From positions 17,292-81,291 of the forward strand of contig ARYC01000823.1 in NCBI GenBank assembly GCA_000711775.1: a stretch of 64,000 nucleotides of DNA, given 5' to 3'. Positions within the stretch are counted from its first letter, which is position 1, and every line of letters starts with the position of its first letter. Below are positions 32,124 through 44,403 of the stretch, piece by piece. The notes beneath the pieces are model-generated. The model saw only the letters and a list, made by a program, of their open reading frames with translations, was not told where the DNA came from and searched no databases. A program made the translations under genes and the position numbers. The DNA is from Oxytricha trifallax (taxonomy: Eukaryota; Ciliophora; Spirotrichea; Sporadotrichida; Oxytrichidae).

Positions 32124-32367
32124 AAACACCGCAAAACCTCTTAATGAGGTTTATAAGTGCTTTGATTTATGGGGAATTTGATAAGATTAATTTCAGAACA
32201 GTACTAAACGATTCAAAAGCGCATTTTCAGTGATTAAATTTGATGCATTTACTATAAATTTTCATTATTACTTTTTAATAACCCCAACCCCTAACAAATT
32301 CCTTACAAATCAAAGCACTTATAAACCTCATTAAGGGTTTTGGGGTTTTGGGGTTTTGGGGTTTTTT
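32124..32367. mobile_element. Mini-TBE (~244 bp, both ends, no genes; type II)
   Basis: The left end (AAACACCGCAAAACCTCTTA then GAGGTTTATAAGTGCTTTGA) and right end (AACCCCAACCCCTAACAAAT to GGGGTTTT repeated three times) are TBE type II repeats like those of TBE-4 and TBE-5, separated by only about 100 bases. It is an internally deleted, non-autonomous TBE within IES B6/7. The rest of this IES (31493-33401) is AT-rich apart from palindrome P2. Confidence 0.85.
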
Positions 32368-32849
32368 TATGAAAATAAATGTGTATAAATTATATTTAAT
32401 TAATAGCTCGACAAGGATAACTCTTAAAAGGATAAAAACATAGCCCTCTTCTAGTGCTAATTTATAAACTTTAATAAAATCTTTAATAAATCAAATGTAG
32501 CAAGTACAAATTAATACTTATCTATTAAAAATATATTTAATAACATTTTCTTTGTCTTTTAGATATAGAAAAAAGGAAATTGTAAATAAGAAGCCAAAAA
32601 AACTGGCTTGAGTACTGCTTATTTTTGAACCTATTAGAGGACTAGTCATTATGTCAAAGGACTTTTGAAAATAAATCCAAAAATTAACCTAAATTTTATA
32701 TGTATATTTCTAAAAATATTGGATTTTATTTTAAAATGTTAATTTTATCAAACAATAATACATATTTCATAAATTTAAGGGTATACCTAAAATCAATATA
32801 ATGATGACTGATTAATTTAATAATTTGAATCCATAGTAGCAATTAAAAA

Positions 32850-33295
32850 TATCATTCTTTAATATTTTAGGAATACATTTGATTTGGGAAATTAATTAAT
32901 AATTAAATAATAAATCAATTAAATTAGTGGCAGTTAACTTTCTCGAAACCTATACAATATGGTACTTGTTTGATAGAGAATGCAAAATTAGCTGGACTTT
33001 ACTGATGACGGTACCCATCTATCGCATTCCCATAGCGAGATAAATCAACTTTAATTTTGGGAATAAAATAAACTAAACAAATTACTCAAAATTAAAGTTG
33101 ATTTATCTCGCTATGGGAATGCGATAGATGGGTACCGTCATCAGTAAAGTCCAGCTAATTTTGCATTCTCTATCAAACAAGTACCATATTGTATAGGTTT
33201 CGAGAAAGTTAACTGCCACTAATTTAATTGATTTATTATTTAATTATTAATTAATTTCCCAAATCAAATGTATTCCTAAAATATTAAAGAATGAT
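32850..33295. mobile_element. Palindromic MITE P2 (~446 bp, near-perfect)
   Basis: The arms are almost identical inverted copies: ATCATTCTTTAATATTTTAG at 32851 and its exact inverse at 33275-33294, through GGTACCCATCTATCGCATTC to a loop of a few tens of bases at about 33065-33080. It is the youngest copy of the P family by arm identity. Confidence 0.92.
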
Positions 33296-33401
33296 ATAAA
33301 GTATTTAAATGATATAATTTAATATAATTATGTTGTAATGTGAATATTTAGATCTTTATATTTTTTAATTTTTAAATTAAGTTTTGGCTGGTTCTATTTC
33401 A

Positions 33402-33725
33402 GGATAATAGAGTGGAGGAGGACTATATTACTATGATAGTTAAGGTGTATCTATAGATTTACCAACACCCTATTATTTTTCTATGGGAGCTGCAGAGTTA
33501 ACTTAGATGTATACTGTCCTCTAACCTGAAGTTACAGTAAGTAATGAAGTTCCTCAGGTTATAAAAAGTCCAACAATGTAAATGTCAAAATTGGAAAGGT
33601 GCTATCTCACGCCAGTAATCTAAACAAGTCTAAATATTCCACAGCTAATTAGTCTGACAAATAGAACTATATAAATAAATAACCTCATAAACTGTCAAGA
33701 TAGATTTATTTCTGACTGAATATAT
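33402..33725 (+). CDS. MDS B7
   Basis: Reads SGGGLYYYDSQGVSIDLPTP, then YYFSMGAAELTQMYTVLQPE, CYLTPVIQTSLNIPQLISLT and NRTIQINNLINC. It is intact here; in A a foldback lies at its end and in C a foldback splits it after FSMGAY. Confidence 0.88.
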
Positions 33726-34272
33726 CATGTATAAATTAAAAGATTTATTACATACTTCTTATTTTGAAAAATTATAAAATTAAATTCTAAACATTTAATT
33801 TGAAAAATTTAACATAAAATAATCAGATAAATTTACAATGTTTTTTTTTTTGCACTCAGTGTTTTGGCAGTAAAACAATTTCAATTAATAATCTTTTTAC
33901 TAAAATAGGTTAACTTCTTCATTAGTAAATAATTTAATTGTAGCTTTTACAGCAGCAAACATAATTTGTATGATTCTTTAATTATAAGATATTAAAAAAT
34001 ATTTAAACTAAAAATTAAATTAAGTATAGTATCTTAAAAACTGCTCAAACTCCTGTAAATTTATTTGATATAATTTTTATTTATTAATTCCTAAATTTTG
34101 ATTTTATTGTAGATAAATTTATATTTTTTTATATTAATTTATTTTTAAAATATAAGAAGTATTTTTAAATATATCATTTTATAGATAATATAAGCAAAAT
34201 GGTGGTGATGGTTTAATAGGAGCCAATTAATTCTATAGATAAAAATTTGTTGGAATATTAATTATTTTTCAA

Positions 34273-34553
34273 GGTTTTAAATACCAGAGTTTAATGCAAC
34301 TTATGAATACTATTTGGGAAACATATCTTTGGAAATATAATTTCCAGAATGTGAATATAATCAAAGCTGCTCTGATGCTGTTTTTACTTATAGTATTTTA
34401 ACATAGGATCTAAAGAGCTTGCCAGCAAGTGTATTTAAGTTTATACCCTCTACAAGGAAGCTATATGTTCAATCAATCAATAAATCTTATTCTGGTATTT
34501 AAGATCTGATTTATAAATGCAGTGTTTAAGATGGTTTTTCTAATATTGGAGGA
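34273..34553 (+). CDS. MDS B8
   Basis: Reads FNATYEYYLGNISLEIQFPE, CEYNQSCSDAVFTYSILTQD, LPASVFKFIPSTRKLYVQSI, then CSVQDGFSNIGG. Flanked by IESs of about 0.55 kb (33726-34272) and 0.3 kb (34554-34856), both AT-rich without elements. Confidence 0.9.
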
Positions 34554-34856
34554 ATAACAATTTATAATAAGAAATAATATTAGATTAATAAAAGAATTAA
34601 TATTTATTTATTGATTTATTATATTATGATACAATAATTTGTAATAGATTTTTTATGAGAAGTATGTTTTATATAGATTGGCAAATTATAACTTTTTTTT
34701 CATATTTTATTTACTTAGTATAGGTATAACTTCATCTTTCCTTATTTTAAATTAAAATCTCTTCAATATTAATATATTCATTAAATTTTTATTTTACTTT
34801 TCAATTTTTAATGTAAATTATAAAGGATTTTTTATTTTCAAAAATCTAATGGCTTA

Positions 34857-35123
34857 AGTAATAATCAAAGCTTTTTAGTAAATATAATATGGGATGGTAG
34901 GGACTTAGAGCCAAATACAACTGTATATTTACCAAATTATGCTCCCTAATTTTATGAGAAGCCAAGAGATATTGTTATAATTGCTGGTGCACAAGCATCC
35001 CTCACTCTGCCTGATTATTATGATCCTAATCCAAATGATAAAGTTACAGTCAAATTTGAAACTCCTGAAAGGTACAAGTAATATTTTAGACTGAAGAATC
35101 AAAATACTATTATAAATCCCATT
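34857..35123 (+). CDS. MDS B9 (cadherin-like), cut by TBE-3
   Basis: Reads NNQSFLVNIIWDGRDLEPNT, YLPNYAPQFYEKPRDIVIIA, LTLPDYYDPNPNDKVTVKFE, then NQNTIINPI. Coding stops at ATT 35121-35123 and continues after the TBE at 39127 (ATTCAATAATTCT, compare AATCAATTGTTCT in A) for a short distance to about 39145. Confidence 0.88.
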
Positions 35124-35225
35124 GAAAACCCCAAAACCCCTTAATTAGATGTTTTAGTGATTTGATTTGTTGGGTATACTTGGGGTCTTATTGGGGTTTG
35201 TAGAGAAATTAGGCCAATTTGCAAA

Positions 35226-36179
35226 ATGAGAAATAGAAATTAGCGAAATTCAGGGTCTATTTATGATGAGTAATATTTAAATTTACTGCTTAAGTTTAGA
35301 TATGGTACAAGTATTACTATAGACTTAGTCAAACCAGTATATAATTATGCAAAATAGCAAAGCTTTTACATGAGAATGCCTCAACTGTTAGGTATCACTA
35401 CAGACTAGTGCTCTTCTCTGTGATGTTTTCATCGCAAGTTTCCTTACACGAGTATCTCTCCTTAGACTTTAGCTAATATTTATAAAAGAAATGGCATAAA
35501 TTTAAAGACTGTCAACAGGGTGAAGCCAGTGATTGATTTTACAGTGACATTTTATAGTAATAATTTAAACTCTATAAATGATTCAATGCAGAGAGTTATT
35601 GATAATAACATAAAGTTCATACATGAAGATGAAGTTGTATTTACCTTCTAAACCTATATTAATAAGTCATGGTACAATACAAGAAGTATGATATCATTAA
35701 AGTTTTTGACTAAAAAGTAAAGGTTGTCATTCACGCAATTTTAGCTGATTTTAACGAAGAATCTGTTCTAGAAACTAATGTCATTCATCTTCGCTTAGCT
35801 CTATTAAGCGAGAGCAGTATATTGTATTGAGTTCTTGCATAAGCTAAGAGATAAATACAACAATCAAGAGATCATTTTGTTTGTCGATAACTTATCAGTT
35901 CCTAAGACTGTGGAGTCTAAGAAAGCTTATGAAGAGTTAAACATAACTCCTGTATACAACGTTCCTTATAGCCCATAATTTAATGGAATCAATTTTACTG
36001 GAGTTAGATCAAGACTTACTAAAAGAAGCTACTGTTGTATAATCTAATACTTATTTACCATTCATACAGTAGATTTAATACAAAGTAGTCGTAAGGGAGT
36101 GAATAAAAATAAGACTACGATATGTGCAAGGAAAGGAAGAATTAATGTTTATTAATAAATTTTAGACTTAAATGAATGA
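35226..36179 (+). pseudogene. TBE-3 transposase pseudogene
   Basis: From ATG 35226 (MRNRN) to TGA 36177-36179 (DLNE). It has lost about 100 bases after TVRYHY and carries further frame changes. The pieces VIDFTVTFYSNNLN, IKFIHEDEVVF, EIILFVDNLSV and YSPQFNGINFTGV remain; the catalytic E of the DDE triad is replaced (GINF for GIEF). Confidence 0.85.
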
Positions 36180-36185
36180 AATAGT

Positions 36186-36973
36186 TCACATATTAAATGG
36201 ACCCTTAAAAGAATTATGTTTCTCTTTCTTTTCTTATTCTTAAGGCTTGACAGGCCCTACATTTCTTCTCTTCCTGCCACCTCCTGCATCTATGTTCATT
36301 TCTTCTAGCTTTTAAATATCTTTATATAATCTCTTGCTAACTTAATGAACTGTCTGCTGTTTTCTATCTCTATAAACCTTAGCCTGCTCTTTCATAAGAT
36401 ATATACCAGTGCAAGATTTTCCTACAAAGATATATTTCAAAGCTTACTTGAAAGATAAGGATGCTTTTTAAGTTCCTTTAGCCAAGCTGAGCTTATTAGA
36501 ATGCCTTGCTACTTCTAATCTTCAGGAGATAAAATATTGTTTCTTATGTGCTTCTTCAATTATTTTTCTGAGATACTCCTCTTTTATTGTACCAAAAACA
36601 CCAAAGAAGAAGCTCCTCTCTGGTAGTTTATTAGAGAGTTGTTTCTTGGTAAGAAGGTAAATTACCACATCCTCATCTTTCATGGCATCTTCATAAAGAT
36701 TAGTGACTGAAATCTCAGGGTAGTTGGAAATTTCTATTAGTTTAATCTCTTTATTTTTAAAAGCTTTCTTCTCCTCACAAAGTATTGCTTTTAAGAATGA
36801 AATATTGGTACCTTTCATCGTTTGAAGGAATAAACCAACTTTATAATATGTTAATAGTCATCAATTTATCTTATCATGTAAAGTTAGGTATCGATAGAGA
36901 TCCTCTATACTTCTGAATCTTGATATCATTTCTTAAGCCTTGACTCTTTTAATTTGATATTGAGTGATTCCAT
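36186..36973 (-). pseudogene. TBE-3 22-kDa gene, broken splice site
   Basis: The minus strand from ATG 36973 (MESLNI) to TGA 36186-36188. The main exon is open (ISFLKAILCEEKKAFKNKEI, LPERSFFFGV), and intron 2 is still present. The donor of intron 1 has changed (CATGATAAG versus CATGGTAAG in TBE-2), so exon 1 can probably no longer be joined. Confidence 0.75.
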
Positions 36974-37545
36974 CTTTGTTCCTCTTCCTATTAATGTATT
37001 TCAAATTATAATTTATAGACTTCTGGATCCTATTGTTTAAAAACATACTATTAAATATGGGCATATAATAGGAGGTCAACCCTGCAAAGATACTTGGAGA
37101 AAGTTTGCAGAAGCTGTAACAGACTCTAGAGATGGAGCTCCATTTTTATCAATTTAGTTCCATTAAATTAGAACTAAATTTGTTTTAATTTAATTAGTAC
37201 CAGTAGTAAATTCTTTTATTTTTAATTTTAATTGGTACCAATTTAATAATACTAAAACTTAATTTTTACCTAGTTTAAAACTAATGAGGTTTTAATGGAA
37301 AAGTTCCAAATTGGTTTAAAACCTAATTGGTACCAGTACCAACCTGAATAATATCTAAGTTGGTACCAAAATTAAAGATATTGAGCATGGAATTAGAAAA
37401 ATTATAGTTTTAAACTAAGTATAAATATTAACTCTAATACCTGAGAATCAACCATTATTGCTGCAGTGCCAACTTCTATACAGAATAACTATAACTAGAG
37501 AGGTTATTAAAGTTTTATAATAGAAATTTAAATTCGAATTTAAAC

Positions 37546-38986
37546 ATGGCAGCTAACTTAAATCGAAAAGCAGTTTTTCTTTGAACAGGATAATCATAGC
37601 TAAACTTTGGCTCTACTCAAAAGCCTGAAATTATTAATATTCAGAGGGAGGTAGAGCTAAGAGCTCTTGAGTTTAAAGCAGAGGTTTTTATCATAAAAAA
37701 ATTAAACCAAAAAGAGAGCATATAAATAGGAGTTTAAACTTAAATTGATTAAGTTGAGGAAAGAAAAAAACAGCTACCAGTTGAAAAAATAAAAACATTT
37801 TAATTTCAAGAGTGCTAGAATCTTTTCTCAACAGAATAAAGCTTGAAGAGACACCTTAAAGAGATATATTCTGGAAAGGCTAAGGTGTATTTCAAGCACG
37901 ATAAGGTAGATGACAGCATGTATTAGTGCACGACATGCATGTAGTATAAACTCACTCAACAAAATTTAAAAGGCATATGCAAAAGCATCACCTTAGTGAG
38001 ATCTTGATTTTAAGATGTAAAGACTCAAAAACTAGTACCAGCAAAGTAAAAATCAAATACTCTTGAGTCTCCAAGTGAATAGCAGGAAAAGCTCAAGAGG
38101 CAGAAACGATTTGAAACAATGAATCAACCTGCAGGAAATACCTTTTAGGCATGTTTTTAAGAGAGAGATAAATATATTCATGCATTAAATGCGGTTGATC
38201 TTAGAAGTTGCATTGAAAATAATTTGAATATAAGCGTGGCTAAATAAGTAAAGCTCATAGTGGTTTATGAGTATGCATATAAGGTTTACTCTTTCACCTA
38301 TCTAATTAAGAATGAGCAGTACCAGAATGAATTCGCTAACTAATATATGGTTCTAAGAGAGGCATAGAAAAGAGACTCCAAGAATTTGCTAAAGTTAGAT
38401 GGTGTTATTTTAGGCTTTGGTTTCATCACACTTAGAATAAAGAAATTTGAAATGACTCATAGAGACATATCTATATCATAACATATACCAAATGATTTGA
38501 ATGATATTCTATCAGATATGATATAGGGTGCCAAAGTGTTGCATGAACTTGGTTATGTTGATAGAAATTTGAAGCCTGAAAATGTTATGTTGAACCAATG
38601 CCCTTTAGAAGTATTTGCCATAGATTTCAATAAAGAATTAAGGCAAGAAAATATTAAGTTAGCTAAGGTTCTTGGTACCCCTGGATATTTTCCAATTAGA
38701 GAGAAGTGGACTAATTGTTCAAGTATAAAGGGATGTATGGGCAGTTGCTTCAATTATATTAGACAGCGATATGGAAAGTATGACTCACTTTGGCACAAAG
38801 CATGAAAAATGATCAATAAGTTTTGCTTAGAAACATATAAAGCAGGAAGATTTTAGCTAAGAAATTAGAAACTTAGTCGAGATTATTATAGTAAGAGCTC
38901 CTCACTTTCCTAGATGATCGTTTGAGCCACTTAAGACAGACACATTCAAGAGATACAACAAAGACAAGCAAATTAAATTTGTTTGA
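37546..38986 (+). pseudogene. TBE-3 57-kDa zinc-finger/kinase pseudogene
   Basis: ATG 37546 (MAANLNRKAVFL) meets a TGA after 12 codons. Zinc-finger and kinase segments remain (VDRNLKPENVMLNQCPLEVF, LGTPGYFPIREKWTN), but the catalytic HRD is now DRN and there are several shifts. TGA at 38984-38986. Confidence 0.85.
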
Positions 38987-39145
38987 GTTAGGTCAACTAA
39001 TAATCATTAAATATATATTAAATTCATATAAAACCTGCGTTTTCTCTACTAACCCCAATAAGACCCCAACTATACACTACAAATCAAAGCACTTACAAAT
39101 CTCACTAAGGGGTTTTGTGGGTTTTGATTCAATAATTCTAGCTAA

Positions 39146-39387
39146 AATTTATGATTGCTTATTTTAATTTAATAATAACTAGCAAAGATAAAAAAAATTT
39201 AACAATATTTAATTTCAAATCGAAAAAACTTTTCTTCTTTTAGGTAACATAAACTGCCATCAAAGAAATGTATTATAATGTAAATTATTTCTTAACCTAT
39301 TTAAAATATTGTATTAATTAAATCAGTAATAGGAGGATATAAATATTTTTAATTTAAAATATAATTCTGAGAAATATATATTTGCAT
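39146..39387. other. IES B9/10
   Basis: About 240 AT-rich bases; nothing recognised. Confidence 0.5.
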
Positions 39388-40043
39388 TTTATTTGATGCA
39401 GGATTCCTAGAGCTAGGTGATTAATTCTTAATTGTAACACTTAGAGATAACAATCTTGTAAATCCAAAATAAACAAAGTATCTAATTAAGGCCACATTCA
39501 TTCAAAATAATAACTTTGAAATGGAAAATCCTAATGTCAATAATGTCAGTTTAAATATTTCAACTCAGTCAATCTATGCTTTTGCCAATTACAAACAAAT
39601 AAGTATCAATAAAGTTACACCAACAGGATTAATTATTTTGAAATTTGAGAAAAGTATAAATATTACAAATTTAACTTATGCACAAGATCTTATAAAGAAG
39701 TCTCTTAAATTAGACTTTTTAGATTAAAACATTTAGTTTAAATGGGAGATTGTTGATTTATAAACTAACTAAATATCAATACAAGTATATTTTAACAATC
39801 CACTACTGATATCCTCATCTTAGGATAAGACTTAACTGAATATAGTATTAGTTGATCCTGGCGTTTTCTTAAATCTAAAAACTAATTAATCAATGATCTT
39901 AGATTGGACAATGCCTCCACAGATAAATCTCTAAGACAATGACTACTTTTTATTAATGTCACAATTCTTCAACACAACACTTTCATCACTTATGATCACA
40001 AGGGTTACAACTTAAATTGCAATTTCTCAATCTTTGTAAACAA
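39388..40043 (+). CDS. MDS B10
   Basis: Reads FDAGFLELGDQFLIVTLRDN, ATFIQNNNFEMENPNVNNVS, STQSIYAFANYKQISINKV, SSQDKTQLNIVLVDPGVFLN and FNTTLSSLMITRVTTQIAIS. Continuous, without the 25-bp IES found in copy A. Confidence 0.92.
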
Positions 40044-40421
40044 TTTAACCTTTAAATATTTTTAATTAATTTTAGCTTTAATTTGTAAAGGAATAAATCA
40101 ATACTTCATTACATACTATTAATCAAAGAAAAACTTGTTGCTATTAAAATTTGCGTAATTCCTGCACCATTTATTTTAGCAATTTATTCTTTTTAGATTT
40201 AAATTAAAATACATGCTAGGCTAAAAATTTATATAAATTTACTTATATTTATATATATTTAAATAATATTCGTTAATATTAGTGTTTTCAATATTAAGTA
40301 AAAGATTTTCGTAATTATTCATAAATTACAATACTGATTCTGACTATAAATTTTTATCTATTATCATTGCTTATGTTTTATTTTCAATTATATAACTTAA
40401 ATAATTATATAAGTTTACATG

Positions 40422-41312
40422 CTTTAATGTGGGGGCTTATCAACAGCCAATAGATAATATCTCACTCTCCCTTGTTGAATATAGTTATTCCCTCAAACTT
40501 ATATTACTTTTTTCAACTCATAGTAGGAACACTCAAATTTGATTTCTTATTTTCAGATTAAATAATTAGAGATACTTTTGATCTTAAGAATTCATATTAA
40601 CCATACTCAGATGATTTCAATAATTTTGGATATACCTCAAGTTAAGCCATTTAAAACATTGGATTCAACATTTATATTTTGATACTTTCGCCTGTCTTAA
40701 TATGCCTAAGTTTTTGTCTCACTTAAATTTCAAATGTATTTCCAAAGTAAGATCATAAAAATTTAATTTGTGTTTTAGATTGGCAAGACCTGCTAAGTTT
40801 TTAAGCAGATTAATGATATTTAAGTTTCCGCTAAGGCTTTTGATTGAATCTTACATAAATATTCTATTAAGTGCATGCATTAATTTTCATTTCTTAAGCT
40901 TTGGAGATAATAAAGGGGAAGTCTTTTCATCAATCTTATCCCTTACTTTGTTTGTAAGTACAATTCATTCATATAATAATAAATTAGATTCTGACAGTAG
41001 CAATTCCTTTCATGTCAGGCTTATATCTTTATTAAATAAATAACTCAAAATTCACCAAAGAAAACCCTGTTTCAAGTTTGTACTAAGATTTAAAAACAAA
41101 TAAGAGGTCAGCGCTGATGTTTTATTCTTTATTTTTCATAAGAAGAGCGATTCTAGTGATAAGCATGCTTTACTTCTCAGATTTTCCATATATGTAGTTG
41201 CTTATATTCAAACTCTAAGCATATATTCAACTGGGTTATTTAATTACCGTTTTACCTTTTGATAATAAAAAGCTCAATATTATGGAGATAATTAGTAAAT
41301 ATTTTAGTATAT
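40422..41312 (+). CDS. MDS B11 (membrane region), two introns
   Basis: Reads LWGLINSQQIISHSPLLNIV, LYYFFQLIVGTLKFDFLFSD, QPYSDDFNNFGYTSSQAIQN and IGFNIYILILSPVLICLSL. Intron 40747-40778 follows, then LARPAKFLSRLMIFKFPLRL, intron 40954-40987, ILTVAIPFMSGLYLY, SLFFIRRAILVISMLYF, LQAYIQLGYLITVLPF and NIMEII. No TBE interrupts this copy. IES before it: 40044-40421; after it: 41313-42223, AT-rich without elements. Confidence 0.9.
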
Positions 41313-42223
41313 AAGAAAACATATTAATTTTAATATTTAATTTGCCAATCATAATATTTTATGCTAAAAAATAAACTTACTTCCAATTATTTTGACAATC
41401 TTCATTAAATGGTATTTTATTATATAAATTTGAGTTTAAATTTATATTTTTCGAAATTTTCTTAAATTAATTCTTAGAATACAACTCATAATTTATTTTT
41501 CAATTGATATCTTTCCTTTCTGTAATTTATATTTCAAATTAAAATAATTAAACTTGAGCATAATTATTAGTTTATTTTTTCATTTTCTAAGTAATTTTAA
41601 TTGTTTATTAAATGAATGAAACACTATTATTTAAATAGAACTAGAATATATTATAGTTATGTAACCATAAAAAACAATTTTGAGTTTTAATATAAAAAAA
41701 TTCTAACTAAGGAAGTATTTATATAATAATGCTTGAATTTTGCAGCATTTAAATTTAAGCTAGTAGATATTATTTAACAAAGTATAAAAGACTAATAAAA
41801 TCTATCTATTTTTCCCTATTATATATTGATATAGGATTGGTAAATTCAAACTTAAGTAAACATTTTATTATATTTTATAATTTTCTCAAAGAAATCAGTA
41901 CTGTTGGAATACTTTTAATTTTGTGAAATATTTATGAATTCAATTCAATTAAATTAATAGATAATTATTTTCATGTGAAATTTTTGACTATATAATATTA
42001 AATTATGCTTTTCATTTTCACCGATCAAGATAGAAAATAACACCATACTATGTGATTTAAATAATTCAAAAATATATATGCATTTTAGGTTTGGCTTATT
42101 TCTCGTTTTATATCAAATAATAAAAAATTGAAGTAATTACTTTAATAATTGATTAAAATCATCACTTTTATACGTTTCATAATAAAATTAGTTCTCTAAA
42201 ATATATTGTAATTCCTATAATAT

Positions 42224-42303
42224 TTGTAATAGTTACTATTTATTCAGAATGTCTGATATATTTCACAGATTTTATATAAGATCCTGAATTAAAATACAAC
42301 ATT
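42224..42303 (+). CDS. MDS B12 (very short)
   Basis: Reads VIVTIYSECLIYFTDFIQDP then ELKYNI; joins to IGWVML of MDS B13 through ATT. About 80 bases. Confidence 0.88.
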
Positions 42304-42584
42304 AAAACTCATAAATTACTGTTGTCATTTTATATATAAATCTTTCCAATTTATCTTATATAAATCTGCATAATAAAATACTGATAAATCAATAAAAACT
42401 ATAATAATTAAAAATATATTATAGTAGCAAAATATTAGAAAGAGGAAGAAAAAATTATAATATATATATATAAATTCTAATTAGCGGGAATTATTCTACA
42501 ATTTATGAACTACTCTGATTGTTTCGAAAAAGAGTTAGAAATTGCTGCACTTTTCATTTGGTGGCGCTATTTTATATTATCTTA

Positions 42585-43007
42585 TTATTTTAGGAATAGA
42601 TTTGATTTGGGAAAATAATTTATAATTAATTAATTAAATATAATAATTCGTGGCAGTTAACTTTCTGGAAACCTAGAAAATTTGGTACTTTTTTTATAGA
42701 GAATTTAAGATTAGCTGGACTTTACTATTGCCGGTACACCTCTATCGCATCCCCGGAGCAAGATACCTTGACTTGAATTTTTTGTGATTTTTATATTGTA
42801 TTTTAATGCAAAAATTCAAGTCAAGGTATCTTGCTCCGGGGATGCGATAGAGGTGTACCGGCAGTATTAAAGTCCAGCTAATTTTAAATTCTCTATAAAA
42901 AAAGTACCAAATTGTCTAGGCTTCCAGAAAGTTAACTGCCACGAATTATTATATTTAATTAATTAATTATAAATTATTTTCCCAAATAAAATTTATTCCT
43001 ACAATAG
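42585..43007. mobile_element. Palindromic MITE P3
   Basis: TTAGGAATAGATTTGATTTG...AAATTTATTCCTA ends. The long arms include GGTACACCTCTATCGCATCC and its inverse, and AGATACCTTGACTTGAATTT and its inverse. It enlarges IES B12/13 to about 1.6 kb against 0.34 kb in copy A. The rest of that IES is AT-rich with a (TA)n run at 43203-43236. Confidence 0.9.
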
Positions 43008-43201
43008 TGAGTTAAAGCGAATGAATTTGGATTTATAAAAAAAGCAATTTTAAAAAATCGCTTAATTTAACTCCCACTAACTACCTTGTAATTTAAGATA
43101 ATGAACAGTAGTATTAAAAACAGAAAATTCCAACAATTTCTAATTCTCTTTTGAACTTACCAGGGAAGCACGATATAGTGTAATTATATCCCCATTAATA
43201 A

Positions 43202-43202
<1 letters not shown>

Positions 43203-43236
<34 letters not shown>
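43203..43236. repeat. (TA)n microsatellite
   Basis: About 17 uninterrupted TA units in IES B12/13. Confidence 0.95.
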
Positions 43237-43238
<2 letters not shown>

Positions 43239-43878
43239 GAATATCCAAATAATTATTTATTTTAATATTCATCATGTTTAAATTATTAATTATATTTCTT
43301 AATTCGATGTATTTCTAGAGTATAATCTGTTTATTCAAGATATTCTTTATCAAAATAATTAAAATAAATAGGAATACCTCCTTATAAATAATATCATTAT
43401 TTATAATCTAAAGTGAAAATGTGTTTGATTTATTAGAAATCTAATTCTAATTTTTTTAAAAATAAAATAATTGATTGTATAAAAATAAAAGAGTGAAAGA
43501 ATTAAAATGAAGAATGATCAAAGAAACTTTTAGAATAATAGACTATAATATAATAAAACATTTAAATTTAAATTTTTTTGTTTAGGATAAAATAAAATAA
43601 TTAAAAAGACTAGGAATTCTTAAATAATGCTCATTATAATTTGTTTTAAAGTAAAATATTTTCATTTAAATATATCCCCAAAGAAATAATCTTACTCTAT
43701 GATACAAATAATAAGTGTTAGGGGACAACTTTAAAATTGGCAAGAAATATATATTTTGAAAATTAAAATTTCGATAAAAAGTTTAAATTTTTTAAAAATA
43801 TTACAAATGCATATTAAAATTTCATTTAAAATCCAAACTTATTTCTAAAATATATCAATATTTACTATTTAGGTTTTA

Positions 43879-44403
43879 ATTGGATGGGTAATGCTACTGC
43901 TAATTTCTGCAATAACTTTAACAAACCTCATTATTATGGTTTATGAATTGCTTGCTATAATAAAAGTTGGGTTTAAGAAATACAGAAGATATTTATCCAC
44001 AATGAATTTAAAGAGAACATTTTTCAATTTTATAAACTACAAAAACAATGTTAAAATAAAGAATGAATAATCCTTAAATTAAACAGAGCAAATTTTAATA
44101 GATCAAACATCTCATTCAATTCCTTATGAAAGAAAGCGCTTTTAATAAATAAGTTCACGAATTTAAGAAATTAATAAACTTGATAAAGATATTTCAAAAT
44201 TTAGGAGAATTGTTGTTCAAGGAGATTCTCAAAAATTTTAAGATTAGCATTCTAATAATATTTTGGGATGTATAGACTAACAAACTGAAAAATTACATAA
44301 AACTCAAAATCAAAAAAGTGATTGTTAAATTGATTTTTCTACTAGGAAACAATAAAATAGAGACAACATTTTATTGGAAGAAATAACTGATGACGAAAAA
44401 TGA
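43879..44403 (+). CDS. MDS B13: last membrane segment and tail, TGA stop
   Basis: Reads IGWVMLLLISAITLTNLIIM, KKYRRYLSTMNLKRTFFNFI, a polar Q/N/K-rich tail, then EEITDDEK and TGA 44401-44403. The tail is poorly conserved against copy A except its last residues. Confidence 0.92.

Larger units (their letters stand above)
35124..39126 (+). mobile_element. TBE-3 (4003 bp, type I, all genes decayed)
   Basis: Left end GAAAACCCCAAAACCCC (first C replaced by G), right end GGGGTTTTGTGGGTTTTG. ATT is duplicated at 35121-35123 and 39127-39129. The gene layout is opposite to TBE-2: transposase +, 22-kDa minus, 57-kDa +. It sits inside MDS B9. Confidence 0.93.
25256..44403 (+). other. Gene copy B: complete germline MDS/IES locus
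   Basis: The only copy with both ends in the window: ATG 25256 with a signal peptide, TGA at 44401-44403. MDSs are at 25256-25520, 27790-27938, 28341-28485, 30231-30418, 31047-31492, 33402-33725, 34273-34553, 34857-35123 plus 39127-39145, 39388-40043, 40422-41312, 42224-42303 and 43879-44403; one or two more may lie at 26590-26760 and 29960-30115. About 4 kb of coding is spread over 19 kb. It is probably a large secretory-pathway membrane protein. It is closer to C than to A where all three overlap. Confidence 0.88.

Noticed and set aside
38553-38753. Minus-strand ORF in TBE-3
   Set aside because: Antisense of the 57-kDa pseudogene; no conservation in other TBEs.
43203-43236. (TA)n run as an element end or origin
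   Set aside because: A simple microsatellite in AT-rich DNA with no flanking structure.
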